From Candidatus Gastranaerophilales bacterium (lineage in GTDB: Bacteria > Cyanobacteriota > Vampirovibrionia > Gastranaerophilales > Gastranaerophilaceae), in NCBI GenBank assembly GCA_944325555.1, contig CALVAN010000001.1, positions 124,001 to 188,000 of the forward strand: DNA of 64,000 nt, read 5' to 3'. How positions within the stretch are numbered: position 1 is the first letter of the stretch; every line of letters begins with the position of its first letter. Made by a program: the position numbers and the translations under genes. The notes beneath the pieces were generated by a model. The model had not been told where the DNA came from, did not search any database, and was given only the letters and a program-made list of their open reading frames with translations. Positions 10,326-17,990 of this stretch are shown piece after piece.

Positions 10326-10449
10326 CCTTGTTTCAAAAAAGTTTTATTATAATATCTACCGTTTAAGGAAAGCAGGGTGAAATTCCCTCACTGGTCCGCA
10401 GCCGTTATAGTCGGAATGCTTATCCGGTATGTATTACTTCGAGACAAGG
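10326..10449 (+). ncRNA. Cobalamin riboswitch controlling nrdDG
   Basis: The conserved B12-aptamer core reads AAGGAAAGCAGGGTGAAA then TTCCCTCACTGGTCCGCAG then CCGT (10364-10404). P4 is AGGG/CCCT. Flanking helices close it. A 10-pair helix with a 2x2 internal loop joins TAATA..TACCG (10350-10361) to CGGTA..TATTA (10425-10436). An outer 9-pair P1 joins CCTTGTTTC (10326-10334) to GAGACAAGG (10441-10449). The 3' strand of P1 contains the AAGG of the AAGGAG ribosome site for nrdD (ATG 10460), so ligand-stabilised P1 would mask translation directly. B12 switches are known to repress B12-independent ribonucleotide reductases. The transcript must start before 10326, from a promoter near the end of secA or by read-through. 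Confidence 0.85.
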
Positions 10450-10459
10450 AGATTTTTTT

Positions 10460-12400
10460 ATGGAATTGAAAAAATTGGATGCTGACCGTGCAAACGGAGC
10501 TTTAAAGCTTGCGCAAAAAACAGAAACTGCAGCAACAAATCCCTATGTAACAAAAACAGCCGAAATTAAAGACTTTATCACCGACAAAAACGTTAAACTT
10601 GTGGATGATTACTTAAAAAAACTCGACTGGCAGGTCAAAGAAAACTCTAATATGACCTATTCCATTCAGGGACTTAACAACTACATTTCTTCAGCCATAA
10701 GCAAAAACTACTGGCTTAATAAAATTTATACTCCACAAATAAAACAGGCTCACGAAAACGGAGATATTCATATACACGATTTGAATATAATCTCCACCTA
10801 CTGCGTGGGATGGGATTTAAAAGACCTTTTGACGGAAGGTTTTACCGGCGTGGACGGCAAAGTTAAATGCGCTCCGCCAAAACATTTCAGAACGGCACTC
10901 GGACAGATAGTTAACTTTTTATACACAATGCAGGGCGAAGCCGCAGGCGCTCAGGCTTTTTCTAACTTCGATACACTGCTTGCCCCGTTTGTAAGATATG
11001 ACAATCTCGACTATGCGCAGGTAAAACAGGCAATGCAGGAGTTTGTGTTTAATCTTAATGTGCCGACACGTACAGGATTTCAGACTCCGTTTACCAATAT
11101 AACAATGGATATGACTGTTCCTTCTTATTATGCCGAGGCACCCGTTATTATTGGCGGAGAGCTTATGGAAGAAACTTATAAAGAGTTCCAAAAAGAGATG
11201 AACCTTATTAACAAAGCCTATTTTGAGGTGATGATGCAGGGCGATTACACGGGCAAAGTCTTTACCTTCCCGATTCCGACTTACAACATCACAAAAGATT
11301 TTGACTGGGAAAACCCTGAACTTGAAGGCTTGTGGGAAATGACGGCAAAATACGGTATTCCCTATTTTTCAAACTTTGTAAATTCCGATATGAAACCCGA
11401 AGACGCACGCTCGATGTGCTGCCGTTTGAGAATAGATAACAGAGAACTCGAATACAGAGGCGGCGGGCTGTTCGGCTCAAATCCGCTGACGGGTTCTGTT
11501 GGAGTTGTTACGATAAATCTGCCACGAATCGGCTATCTTGCAAACAATGAAGCGGAATTTTTCCAAATGCTGTGCCGCAATATGGAGCTGGCAAGAGAAA
11601 GTCTTGAAATAAAAAGAGAAGTTATAGAAGAATATACGGACAAAAACCTCTATCCGTACACAAAATTCTACCTCAGAGATATCAAGGCCCGCTTCGGCGT
11701 TTACTGGAAAAACCACTTTTCAACAATCGGACTTGTCGGTATGAACGAGGCCTGCGAAAACCTTCTGGGCAAAAGCATCGGAACAAAAGAAGGCAAGGAG
11801 TTTGCGCTTAAGGTAATGGACTACATGCGCAACATGATATCCAACTTCCAAAAAGAAACGGGACACAACTACAATCTTGAAGCAACTCCCGCCGAAGGTA
11901 CAACATACCGTCTGGCAAGATTGGACAAACAAAAATTTGACGCAATCAAATGCGCAAACGAGCAGGAATATCAATCAGGCGCAAAACCCTTCTACACAAA
12001 CTCAACACAATTGCCGGTAAATTATACGGACGACATATTTGAGCTTTTGGACAATCAGGATGACCTTCAAACCAGATACACAGGCGGTACTGTCGTGCAC
12101 ATCTTTGCCGGAGAAAGGGTTTACGATACAAATGTTGTTAAAAACCTTGTCAAAAAAGTTTGTGAAAACTACAAACTCCCGTATTTTACCTTCTCGCCGA
12201 CCTTTAGCATATGTCCTACACACGGATATGTTGCGGGGGAACATTTTACCTGCCCCGATTGCGGCGCAAATTGTGAAGTTTTCTCACGTGTTGTTGGGTA
12301 CATAAGCCCCGTGAACCAATGGAATGAAGGTAAGGCTGAGGAATTTAAACTCAGAAAAACCTTTGATATAGAAAACAAAACCTGCGCTTGCGGAGAGTAA
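10460..12400 (+). CDS. nrdD: Anaerobic (class III) ribonucleoside-triphosphate reductase
   Basis: A 646-residue glycyl-radical enzyme that reduces ribonucleotides to deoxyribonucleotides without oxygen. The glycyl radical lies in SRVVGYISP (Gly613). Four zinc cysteines precede it (Cys585, Cys598, Cys601, Cys605). The N-terminus lacks a recognisable ATP-cone and begins close to the conserved NSNMTYSIQGLNNY and IHIHDLN region, so the classic dATP-inhibition domain appears absent and allosteric control may differ from the E. coli enzyme. The ribosome site AAGGAG is inside the upstream riboswitch P1 helix. nrdG follows after one base, so the reductase and its activase are co-translated. Confidence 0.96.
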   Translation: MELKKLDADRANGALKLAQKTETAATNPYVTKTAEIKDFITDKNVKLVDDYLKKLDWQVKENSNMTYSIQGLNNYISSAISKNYWLNKIYTPQIKQAHENGDIHIHDLNIISTYCVGWDLKDLLTEGFTGVDGKVKCAPPKHFRTALGQIVNFLYTMQGEAAGAQAFSNFDTLLAPFVRYDNLDYAQVKQAMQEFVFNLNVPTRTGFQTPFTNITMDMTVPSYYAEAPVIIGGELMEETYKEFQKEMNLINKAYFEVMMQGDYTGKVFTFPIPTYNITKDFDWENPELEGLWEMTAKYGIPYFSNFVNSDMKPEDARSMCCRLRIDNRELEYRGGGLFGSNPLTGSVGVVTINLPRIGYLANNEAEFFQMLCRNMELARESLEIKREVIEEYTDKNLYPYTKFYLRDIKARFGVYWKNHFSTIGLVGMNEACENLLGKSIGTKEGKEFALKVMDYMRNMISNFQKETGHNYNLEATPAEGTTYRLARLDKQKFDAIKCANEQEYQSGAKPFYTNSTQLPVNYTDDIFELLDNQDDLQTRYTGGTVVHIFAGERVYDTNVVKNLVKKVCENYKLPYFTFSPTFSICPTHGYVAGEHFTCPDCGANCEVFSRVVGYISPVNQWNEGKAEEFKLRKTFDIENKTCACGE

Positions 12401-12401
12401 A

Positions 12402-13091
12402 ATGCAAATAGCAGGGTTGCAAAAATCTTCACTCGTGGATTACCCGTCTAAAATTGCGGCTGTGGTGTTTACGCTTGGCTGCAATTTTAGATGCCCGTAT
12501 TGCCACAATCCGAACATATTAACAGCGGTTTCGACAAACAGATTGTTTGACGAAGCTGCTGTTTTTGATTTTTTAAAAACGAGGAAGGGCAAACTAGATG
12601 CTGTAGTGGTTTCAGGCGGAGAACCGACACTACAAAAAGACCTTGGAAATTTTTTCAAAAAACTTAAAGAACTCGGTTTCCTGACAAAACTCGACACAAA
12701 CGGTTCTTCACCAAAAATTCTTGAATATCTTATAAAAGAAGAATTGTTGGATTATGTCGCAATGGACATAAAAGCCCCGATTGAAAAATACAAAGAAATT
12801 GCCCGCATTAATATTGATACAAACAATATTTTAAAAAGTATAGAAATTTTAAAAGATTCTAAAATAGGTTATGAGTTTAGGACAACTACCGTAAAATCTC
12901 AATTAGGTTTTGAAGATTTTGAAAAAATAGGCAAAATGCTCTGCGGTGCCGAAAATTATTATCTGCAGAAATTTAAACCGGATATAACCTTAAATCCCGA
13001 TTTTGCAAAGGAAAAAACATACACTGATGAAGAGTTTTTAAAAATAAAAACAATGCTTTTAAAATACATAAAAAATGTTTATATCCGCTAG
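12402..13091 (+). CDS. nrdG: Anaerobic ribonucleotide reductase activating protein, radical SAM
   Basis: A 229-residue radical SAM protein that generates the glycyl radical on NrdD. The CxxxCxxC [4Fe-4S] motif is Cys27, Cys31, Cys34 (GCNFRCPYCHNP), followed by the SAM-binding VVSGGEPTLQ. The start is one base after the nrdD stop, so the B12 riboswitch upstream of nrdD should control it as well. The N-terminal GLQKSSLVDYPSKIAAVVFT form is the common anaerobic NrdG-like type, longer than E. coli NrdG (about 154 residues). Confidence 0.93.
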   Translation: MQIAGLQKSSLVDYPSKIAAVVFTLGCNFRCPYCHNPNILTAVSTNRLFDEAAVFDFLKTRKGKLDAVVVSGGEPTLQKDLGNFFKKLKELGFLTKLDTNGSSPKILEYLIKEELLDYVAMDIKAPIEKYKEIARINIDTNNILKSIEILKDSKIGYEFRTTTVKSQLGFEDFEKIGKMLCGAENYYLQKFKPDITLNPDFAKEKTYTDEEFLKIKTMLLKYIKNVYIR

Positions 13092-13238
13092 CTTTTGCAA
13101 TAAATTTTTATTTGCCCGCAATTGCCTGCCGCTAAGGCTCCGGTTAATAAAAGATTATAAAAAAATAGATATTTAATATTCTTTATGCTATCTTATAGGC
13201 ATTGAATACAGATTAAAAAACACCTGAGAGAGGCAATA

Positions 13239-15893
13239 ATGGAAAATACAAAGACTGTTAACTTTAGCGAATTGCCGACTACTTATGACGCAAAAGCTAC
13301 CGAAGAAAGAATTTACAAATTTTGGGAAGATAACGAATGCTTTAAAGCAGATGCCAAATCTCCCAAAAAACCTTTTTCAATAGTCATTCCGCCTCCGAAC
13401 GTTACGGGTGTACTGCATATGGGGCACGCTATTGATGAAACATTGCAGGATATTCTTGTCCGCTATCATAGAATGTCGGGTTATGAAACTTTATGGGTTC
13501 CGGGTACCGACCATGCCGGTATTGCAACACAAAACGTTGTTGAAAAGCAATTGAGAGCGGAGGGTACAAACCGCCATGAACTCGGCAGAGAAAAATTTCT
13601 TGCCCGTACCTGGGATTGGGCAAACGAGCACAAAAGCGCAATTTTAGACCAGTGTAAGCGTCTCGGTGCTTCTTTTGACCGCTCAAGAGAAAGATTTACC
13701 CTCGACAAAGGCTGTTCTGACGCTGTTAAAGAAGTTTTTGTAAGATTATATGAAAAAGGCTTGATTTATAAAGGTTCTTATATCGTAAACTGGTGCCCTC
13801 GCTGTCAGTCGGCTATTTCAGATGTTGAAACGGAATATGAAACGGAAGCAAGCCACCTGTGGGAAATCAGCTATTCTTTAAAAGATGAGCCGGGTGCGAT
13901 TGTAATTGCCACAACAAGACCCGAAACAATGTTCGGCGATGCTGCGGTTGCCGTTAACCCGACAGATTACAAATACAAAGATTTAATCGGCAAAACAGTT
14001 GTTATTCCTCTCACCGGAAGAGAAATTCCTATCATTGCAGATGAGTATGTAGATAAAAAATTCGGTACAGGTGCATTAAAAATTACTCCTGCACACGACC
14101 CGAACGACTATGAAATCGCAAAACGCCACAACCTCAAACCTATATGGGTTATCGACGGCGAAGGCAAAATGAAGGCCTGTGCCGAGGTTCCGGAAGAACT
14201 CCACGGCTTAGATAGAGACGAAGCACGTAAGAAAACTGTTGATATGCTTCGTTACCACAATGATTTAATCAGAATAACAGATCTCGAACATAATGTAGGC
14301 AAATGCCAGAGATGCCACACAACTATCGAGCCGCTTTTAAGCGAACAGTGGTTTGTAAAAATGAAACCGCTTGCTGAAGCCGCAATAAAAGCTGTAAAAA
14401 CCGGGGAAATAAAATTTATCCCCGAAAAATGGGAAAAGAACTATCTCGGCTGGATGGAAAATATTCGTGACTGGTGTATTTCCCGTCAATTGTGGTGGGG
14501 ACATCAGATTCCCGCATATTATCACAACCAAACAGGCAAAATGGTTGTTGCAAAAGAAAATCCGGATCCTGAAAATTATACACAGGAAACAGATGTTCTT
14601 GACACCTGGTTTTCATCAGGATTGTGGCCGTTTTCTACAATGGGCTGGCCTAACACCGAATCAGAGGATTTCAAAAAATTCTATCCTACATCAGTTCTTG
14701 TAACCGGCTTTGATATTATTTTCTTCTGGGTTGCAAGAATGATTACCATGGGGTACGAATTTACCGGTAAGGCTCCTTTTTCCACTGTTTATATCCACGG
14801 TTTAATCCGTGACGAAAAAGGTCAGAAGATGTCAAAATCAAAAGGCAATACTGTTGACCCTGTTATCATTATCGACAAATACGGCTGCGACGCATTGAGA
14901 TTCACAATGACATCAATGTGCACATACGGTGGTCAGGACATAAAAATCAGTGAAGATAAGTTTGAATACGGCAGAAACTTTGCAAACAAAATCTGGAACG
15001 CTTCAAGATTTGTACTTATGAACCTCGAGGGCGTGGATAACAAAGCAATTGATACAGATAACCTGACAATTGCCGACAGATGGATTTTGCACAGAATGAA
15101 CGAAATCGCAAAATTGGTTAACGATAACATTCAAACTTACAGAATAGGCGAAACGGCGCACGTATTGTACGACTTCTTCTGGAACGAATACTGCGACTGG
15201 TATGTTGAAATTGCCAAAATCCAATTGCAGGATGCCTCTCAAAAAGCCAATACTCAAAGAGTTTTGAGATACGTTCTTGATATGGCTTTGAGAATGCTGC
15301 ACCCGATTATGCCGCATATTACGGAAGCTATCTGGCAATTGATTCCGCAGGAAAAAGAAACTATCGGAATCATCAAGGCAGAGTTCCCTACATACAAAAA
15401 AGAATTTGTTTTTGAAACCGAAAACAAAGAAATGGAGCTTGTTTTTGAAACAATTAAGTCTTTAAGAAATGTACGTCAGGGGTTGAATATTCCGCTTTCT
15501 GCGCAGATGGATATTACAGTTCTTGCAAGTGTTGCAGAAAAACCGATTTTTGAGGCGGTTGTACCTTACTTAAAACGTCTTGCAAGAATAGAAAGTGTTG
15601 AGTTTAAGGGTGAAGACACCAAAATGCCGAAAAAAGCAGCTTCTGCAGTTGTCGGTAATTCCAAAATCATTATTCCTCTTGAAGGTTTGATTAACTTTGA
15701 CGAGGAAATCGCCCGCCAGAATAAGAAAATAGAAAAACTCAACAAAGAAAAAATGAGCCTTGAAGGCAGACTCAAAAATAAAAACTTTGTTGAAAAAGCT
15801 CCCAAAGAGTTGATTGAAGAAACTCAAGCCCGTGCAGATGAGCTGAATGCACAAATTAAAGCGATAAATGAGCTTATTGAAACTTTGAAATAA
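13239..15893 (+). CDS. valS: Valyl-tRNA synthetase
   Basis: An 884-residue class I synthetase that charges tRNA-Val. The HIGH-type motif is HMGHA (His60-His63) in VTGVLHMGHAIDETLQ. KMSKSKGN is near residue 529. The editing domain (GTGALKITPAHDPNDYE) lies between them. The anticodon-binding domain is followed by the long C-terminal coiled coil typical of ValRS (residues about 820-884). A GAGAGAGG ribosome site precedes the ATG. No T-box leader was seen upstream. Transcription ends at the strong hairpin 17 bases downstream. Confidence 0.98.
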   Translation: MENTKTVNFSELPTTYDAKATEERIYKFWEDNECFKADAKSPKKPFSIVIPPPNVTGVLHMGHAIDETLQDILVRYHRMSGYETLWVPGTDHAGIATQNVVEKQLRAEGTNRHELGREKFLARTWDWANEHKSAILDQCKRLGASFDRSRERFTLDKGCSDAVKEVFVRLYEKGLIYKGSYIVNWCPRCQSAISDVETEYETEASHLWEISYSLKDEPGAIVIATTRPETMFGDAAVAVNPTDYKYKDLIGKTVVIPLTGREIPIIADEYVDKKFGTGALKITPAHDPNDYEIAKRHNLKPIWVIDGEGKMKACAEVPEELHGLDRDEARKKTVDMLRYHNDLIRITDLEHNVGKCQRCHTTIEPLLSEQWFVKMKPLAEAAIKAVKTGEIKFIPEKWEKNYLGWMENIRDWCISRQLWWGHQIPAYYHNQTGKMVVAKENPDPENYTQETDVLDTWFSSGLWPFSTMGWPNTESEDFKKFYPTSVLVTGFDIIFFWVARMITMGYEFTGKAPFSTVYIHGLIRDEKGQKMSKSKGNTVDPVIIIDKYGCDALRFTMTSMCTYGGQDIKISEDKFEYGRNFANKIWNASRFVLMNLEGVDNKAIDTDNLTIADRWILHRMNEIAKLVNDNIQTYRIGETAHVLYDFFWNEYCDWYVEIAKIQLQDASQKANTQRVLRYVLDMALRMLHPIMPHITEAIWQLIPQEKETIGIIKAEFPTYKKEFVFETENKEMELVFETIKSLRNVRQGLNIPLSAQMDITVLASVAEKPIFEAVVPYLKRLARIESVEFKGEDTKMPKKAASAVVGNSKIIIPLEGLINFDEEIARQNKKIEKLNKEKMSLEGRLKNKNFVEKAPKELIEETQARADELNAQIKAINELIETLK

Positions 15894-15910
15894 ACTTAAA
15901 CAACTATATA

Positions 15911-15948
15911 AAAACAGAGCCTAAAACAAAAAATTGGCTCTGTTTTTT
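15911..15948 (+). terminator. Intrinsic terminator of valS
   Basis: An 11-pair perfect stem, AAAACAGAGCC (15911-15921) with GGCTCTGTTTT (15936-15946), has a 14-base A-rich loop and ends in T6. It directly follows valS. Confidence 0.9.
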
Positions 15949-15990
15949 AGTTAAGTTAACTTGTATTATTTTAAATATATTAAATCTTTT

Positions 15991-16066
15991 GTTATTATAA
16001 GTTAAAGTCATTAACTTATAATAACGCGATTGTTATTATAAGTTAATATGCTATACTTATAATAAG
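15991..16066. promoter_or_regulatory. Array of palindromic operator-like repeats upstream of fic
   Basis: The 15-mer GTTATTATAAGTTAA occurs at 15991-16005 and again at 16032-16046. Its exact inverse TTAACTTATAATAAC lies at 16011-16025, giving a perfect 15-bp inverted repeat with a 5-base spacer. A second inverted partner (12 of 15 identical) is at 16052-16066, and a weaker copy (11 of 15) at 15956-15970. Two dyads in a row just before a gene whose product ends in a winged helix look like a binding array for a repressor. Each arm also contains TATAAT, so -10 boxes may lie inside the operators. Confidence 0.65.
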
Positions 16067-16104
16067 GCGAACTTTATTGTAAAAAATGGAGCATTGATTA
16101 TATT

Positions 16105-17274
16105 ATGGACAAATTCGATAAAGGTTATTATGTACAATGTGATGGCTACAAGGCATTTGTGCCTTCCAAAATTAATCGTGAATTTGTTTGTACGGATCCA
16201 AAAATACTTTCGATGCTGGAAAAAGCGAGCCGCTATATCGGAGAATTGAATGCATATTCAAAAAACCTGCCTAATATTTTCTTTTTCCTTTTTATGCTTG
16301 CAATGGATGAAGCAACATTTTCTAATAAAATTGAAGGAACCAAAATAACTTTAAATGAAGTTATGGCACCTGATGAGGAAATATTACCGGAAAAAAGAGA
16401 TGAGAAAAAAGAGGTAATAAACTATCTTGTTGCATTAACTCTTTCATACGGAAGATTGACGGGTATAGAAGATATTTTAACATCCCCGAAAAAATTAGGA
16501 TGTGAAACATTACCTTTTTGCACCAGATTGATAAAGGAAGCCCATAGAGAATTGTTAGAAGGAACAAGGGGCAAGGACAAACTTCCCGGTGAATTTAGAA
16601 AATCTCAAAATTGGATAGGCGGTAATATGCCTTCTACAGCTGCTTTTGTACCACCGCCTGCAGATTATGTGGGAGAACTATTGTCGGATTTTGAAAATTT
16701 TTGGCACAATGAAGAAATATATGTGCCTAACTTGATAAAAATAGCCATAAGCCATTATCAATTTGAAACTATACACCCATTTCTCGATGGTAACGGAAGA
16801 ATAGGTCGTTTGATACTGCTTTTGCAGTTGATTGACAGCGGACTACTTGAATTGCCTACTTTGTATCTTTCAAAATATTTTGAAAGAAACAGGAAACAAT
16901 ATTATGATGCACTGAATCTTGTTAGAGAAAATAATGATCTGAATCAGTGGATAAGATATTTTCTTGAAGGGGTTTGTGATACAGCGCAATACACGGTTGT
17001 AATGCTCAAAAATATTGATGATTTGAATAATGAATGCGAAGAAAAAATAAAAGTGCTTACCCGTTCACACATCAATGCAAGCAGATTATTAAAAATGTTG
17101 TATATTGATCCGTATGTTAATGCCAATATAGTTAGTGAAAAATTGAAAATTGATTATCAAAATGCAAATAATTTGTTGAAGTCTTTTGTAAAACTGGGAA
17201 TTTTAGAGGTAAATAACAAAAAAAGAAACAGAACTTATACTTTTAAAAAGTATTTGGATATATTCAATTCATAA
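16105..17274 (+). CDS. Fic family protein (AMPylase type, self-inhibited) with C-terminal winged helix
   Basis: A 389-residue Fic protein, a family that transfers AMP or related groups to hydroxyl side chains. The active-site loop is canonical: HPFLDGNGRIGR, with His224. An inhibitory helix motif S73-x3-E77-G78 (SNKIEG) precedes the fold, the class II arrangement in which Glu blocks ATP until released. Residues about 330-380 look like a winged helix (SRLLKMLYI, NANIVSEKLKIDYQNANNLLKSFVKLGILEV), so it may bind DNA. No antitoxin gene adjoins it. The palindrome array upstream suggests autoregulation. GGAG is 13 bases from the ATG, farther than usual. Confidence 0.9.
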   Translation: MDKFDKGYYVQCDGYKAFVPSKINREFVCTDPKILSMLEKASRYIGELNAYSKNLPNIFFFLFMLAMDEATFSNKIEGTKITLNEVMAPDEEILPEKRDEKKEVINYLVALTLSYGRLTGIEDILTSPKKLGCETLPFCTRLIKEAHRELLEGTRGKDKLPGEFRKSQNWIGGNMPSTAAFVPPPADYVGELLSDFENFWHNEEIYVPNLIKIAISHYQFETIHPFLDGNGRIGRLILLLQLIDSGLLELPTLYLSKYFERNRKQYYDALNLVRENNDLNQWIRYFLEGVCDTAQYTVVMLKNIDDLNNECEEKIKVLTRSHINASRLLKMLYIDPYVNANIVSEKLKIDYQNANNLLKSFVKLGILEVNNKKRNRTYTFKKYLDIFNS

Positions 17275-17302
17275 AGCTGTTTTAATTTTTGGCTGCTGAT
17301 AG

Positions 17303-17340
17303 ACAGAAGTAGGGTAGACTTTAGTCTACCCTACTTCTGT
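17303..17340. repeat. Perfect 18-bp palindromic hairpin, terminator-like and part of a dispersed repeat family
   Basis: ACAGAAGTAGGGTAGACT (17303-17320) pairs fully with its inverse at 17323-17340 across a 2-base loop. It lies between the convergent fic and tRNA-Glu genes and could stop transcription from either side. Its core GTAGACT-WW-AGTCTAC recurs at 52797-52812. Confidence 0.7.
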
Positions 17341-17395
17341 TTAAATTGATTTAATGATACTGCTCCGACGGAGCACGGCTCAAACTTCAAAAGTT

Positions 17396-17467
17396 CGGCG
17401 GCAACGGGATTTGAACCCGTGTCAACAGAATGAGAATCTGCTATCCTGACCCCTAGACGATGCCGCT
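17396..17467 (-). tRNA. tRNA-Glu (CTC anticodon)
   Basis: Read on the minus strand, this has a D arm beginning TCGTCTAG, an anticodon arm GCAGA-TTCTCAT-TCTGT with anticodon CTC (reads GAG), and a T arm ACGGG-TTCAAAT-CCCGT. Acceptor pairs 2-7 are intact (GCGGCA with TGCCGC) but pair 1-72 is A and C, an apparent mismatch. CCA is not encoded. The D arm and overall layout match bacterial tRNA-Glu. Confidence 0.92.
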
Positions 17468-17509
17468 ATAGGGAAATATGTTACAAAACCAGTATAGCAC
17501 TAAAAAATT

Positions 17510-17860
17510 TTATGCAAGATAATCGTTTATGATTGTATCTCTTTTAAGCGGCTTCAGGTCACGGCAGGCTTCCGCATATCTTTGCGGTAAATCTTCAAGA
17601 ATAACTGAGCTGTCGGATTTTCCCATTTTAATAACACCGTCTTCTTTGCGGTAAACCCTCATTGCCAGGCTGGGCATTTCCGCATAATAATTGGGGTCAA
17701 CAACATATATGGAAACTTTGTCATCTTTGCCGTCGTTTTCGAGCCTTTTTATTTCTTTGTTAATAAGCTCTATGTCTTTTTCGGAACAACAATCAATTAC
17801 AGAGGTTCCGTTGTACATAGGTAATATAACTTTTGAGCCGAAAGATATTTTGTTTACCAT
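17510..17860 (-). CDS. Hypothetical 116-residue protein
   Basis: No family recognised. The protein is soluble, with no signal or membrane segment, and of mixed charge. Notable pieces are SVIDCCSEKDIELINKEIKRLEND, a helix with two adjacent cysteines, and VSIYVVDPNYYAEMPSLAMRVYRKED, a strand-rich part. A good AAGGAG ribosome site stands before the ATG, which supports a real gene. It lies 42 bases upstream of tRNA-Glu on the same strand. Confidence 0.6.
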   Translation of the reverse strand: MVNKISFGSKVILPMYNGTSVIDCCSEKDIELINKEIKRLENDGKDDKVSIYVVDPNYYAEMPSLAMRVYRKEDGVIKMGKSDSSVILEDLPQRYAEACRDLKPLKRDTIINDYLA

Positions 17861-17977
17861 ATATTCTCCTTTTGAGTATTTATTATATTTTAAAGCTTAT
17901 GATAAAAAATTTTGCTATTTTTTTAAGAAATATTAATTCCTTTAACGTAATATTCTGACGCAGGATTGGCGTTGAGA

Positions 17978-17983
17978 TATAAT
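17978..17983 (+). promoter_or_regulatory. Promoter -10 box of rsgA, giving a near-leaderless start
   Basis: A perfect TATAAT lies 17 bases after CTGACG (17955-17960). The rsgA ATG is eight bases after the last T, where transcription should begin, and no ribosome site is visible. Confidence 0.55.
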
Positions 17984-17990
17984 CAATAGA

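Noticed and set aside
10322-10353. TTGACC with TATTAT/TATAAT, a candidate promoter for nrdD
   Set aside because: Transcription from it would begin near 10360 and cut off the 5' strands of both the P1 and P2-like helices of the riboswitch, which match their 3' strands well. The promoter is more likely upstream.
13092-13238. T-box leader for valS
   Set aside because: No T-box core sequence, antiterminator or specifier-loop structure was found; the region is plain AT-rich sequence with a good ribosome site.
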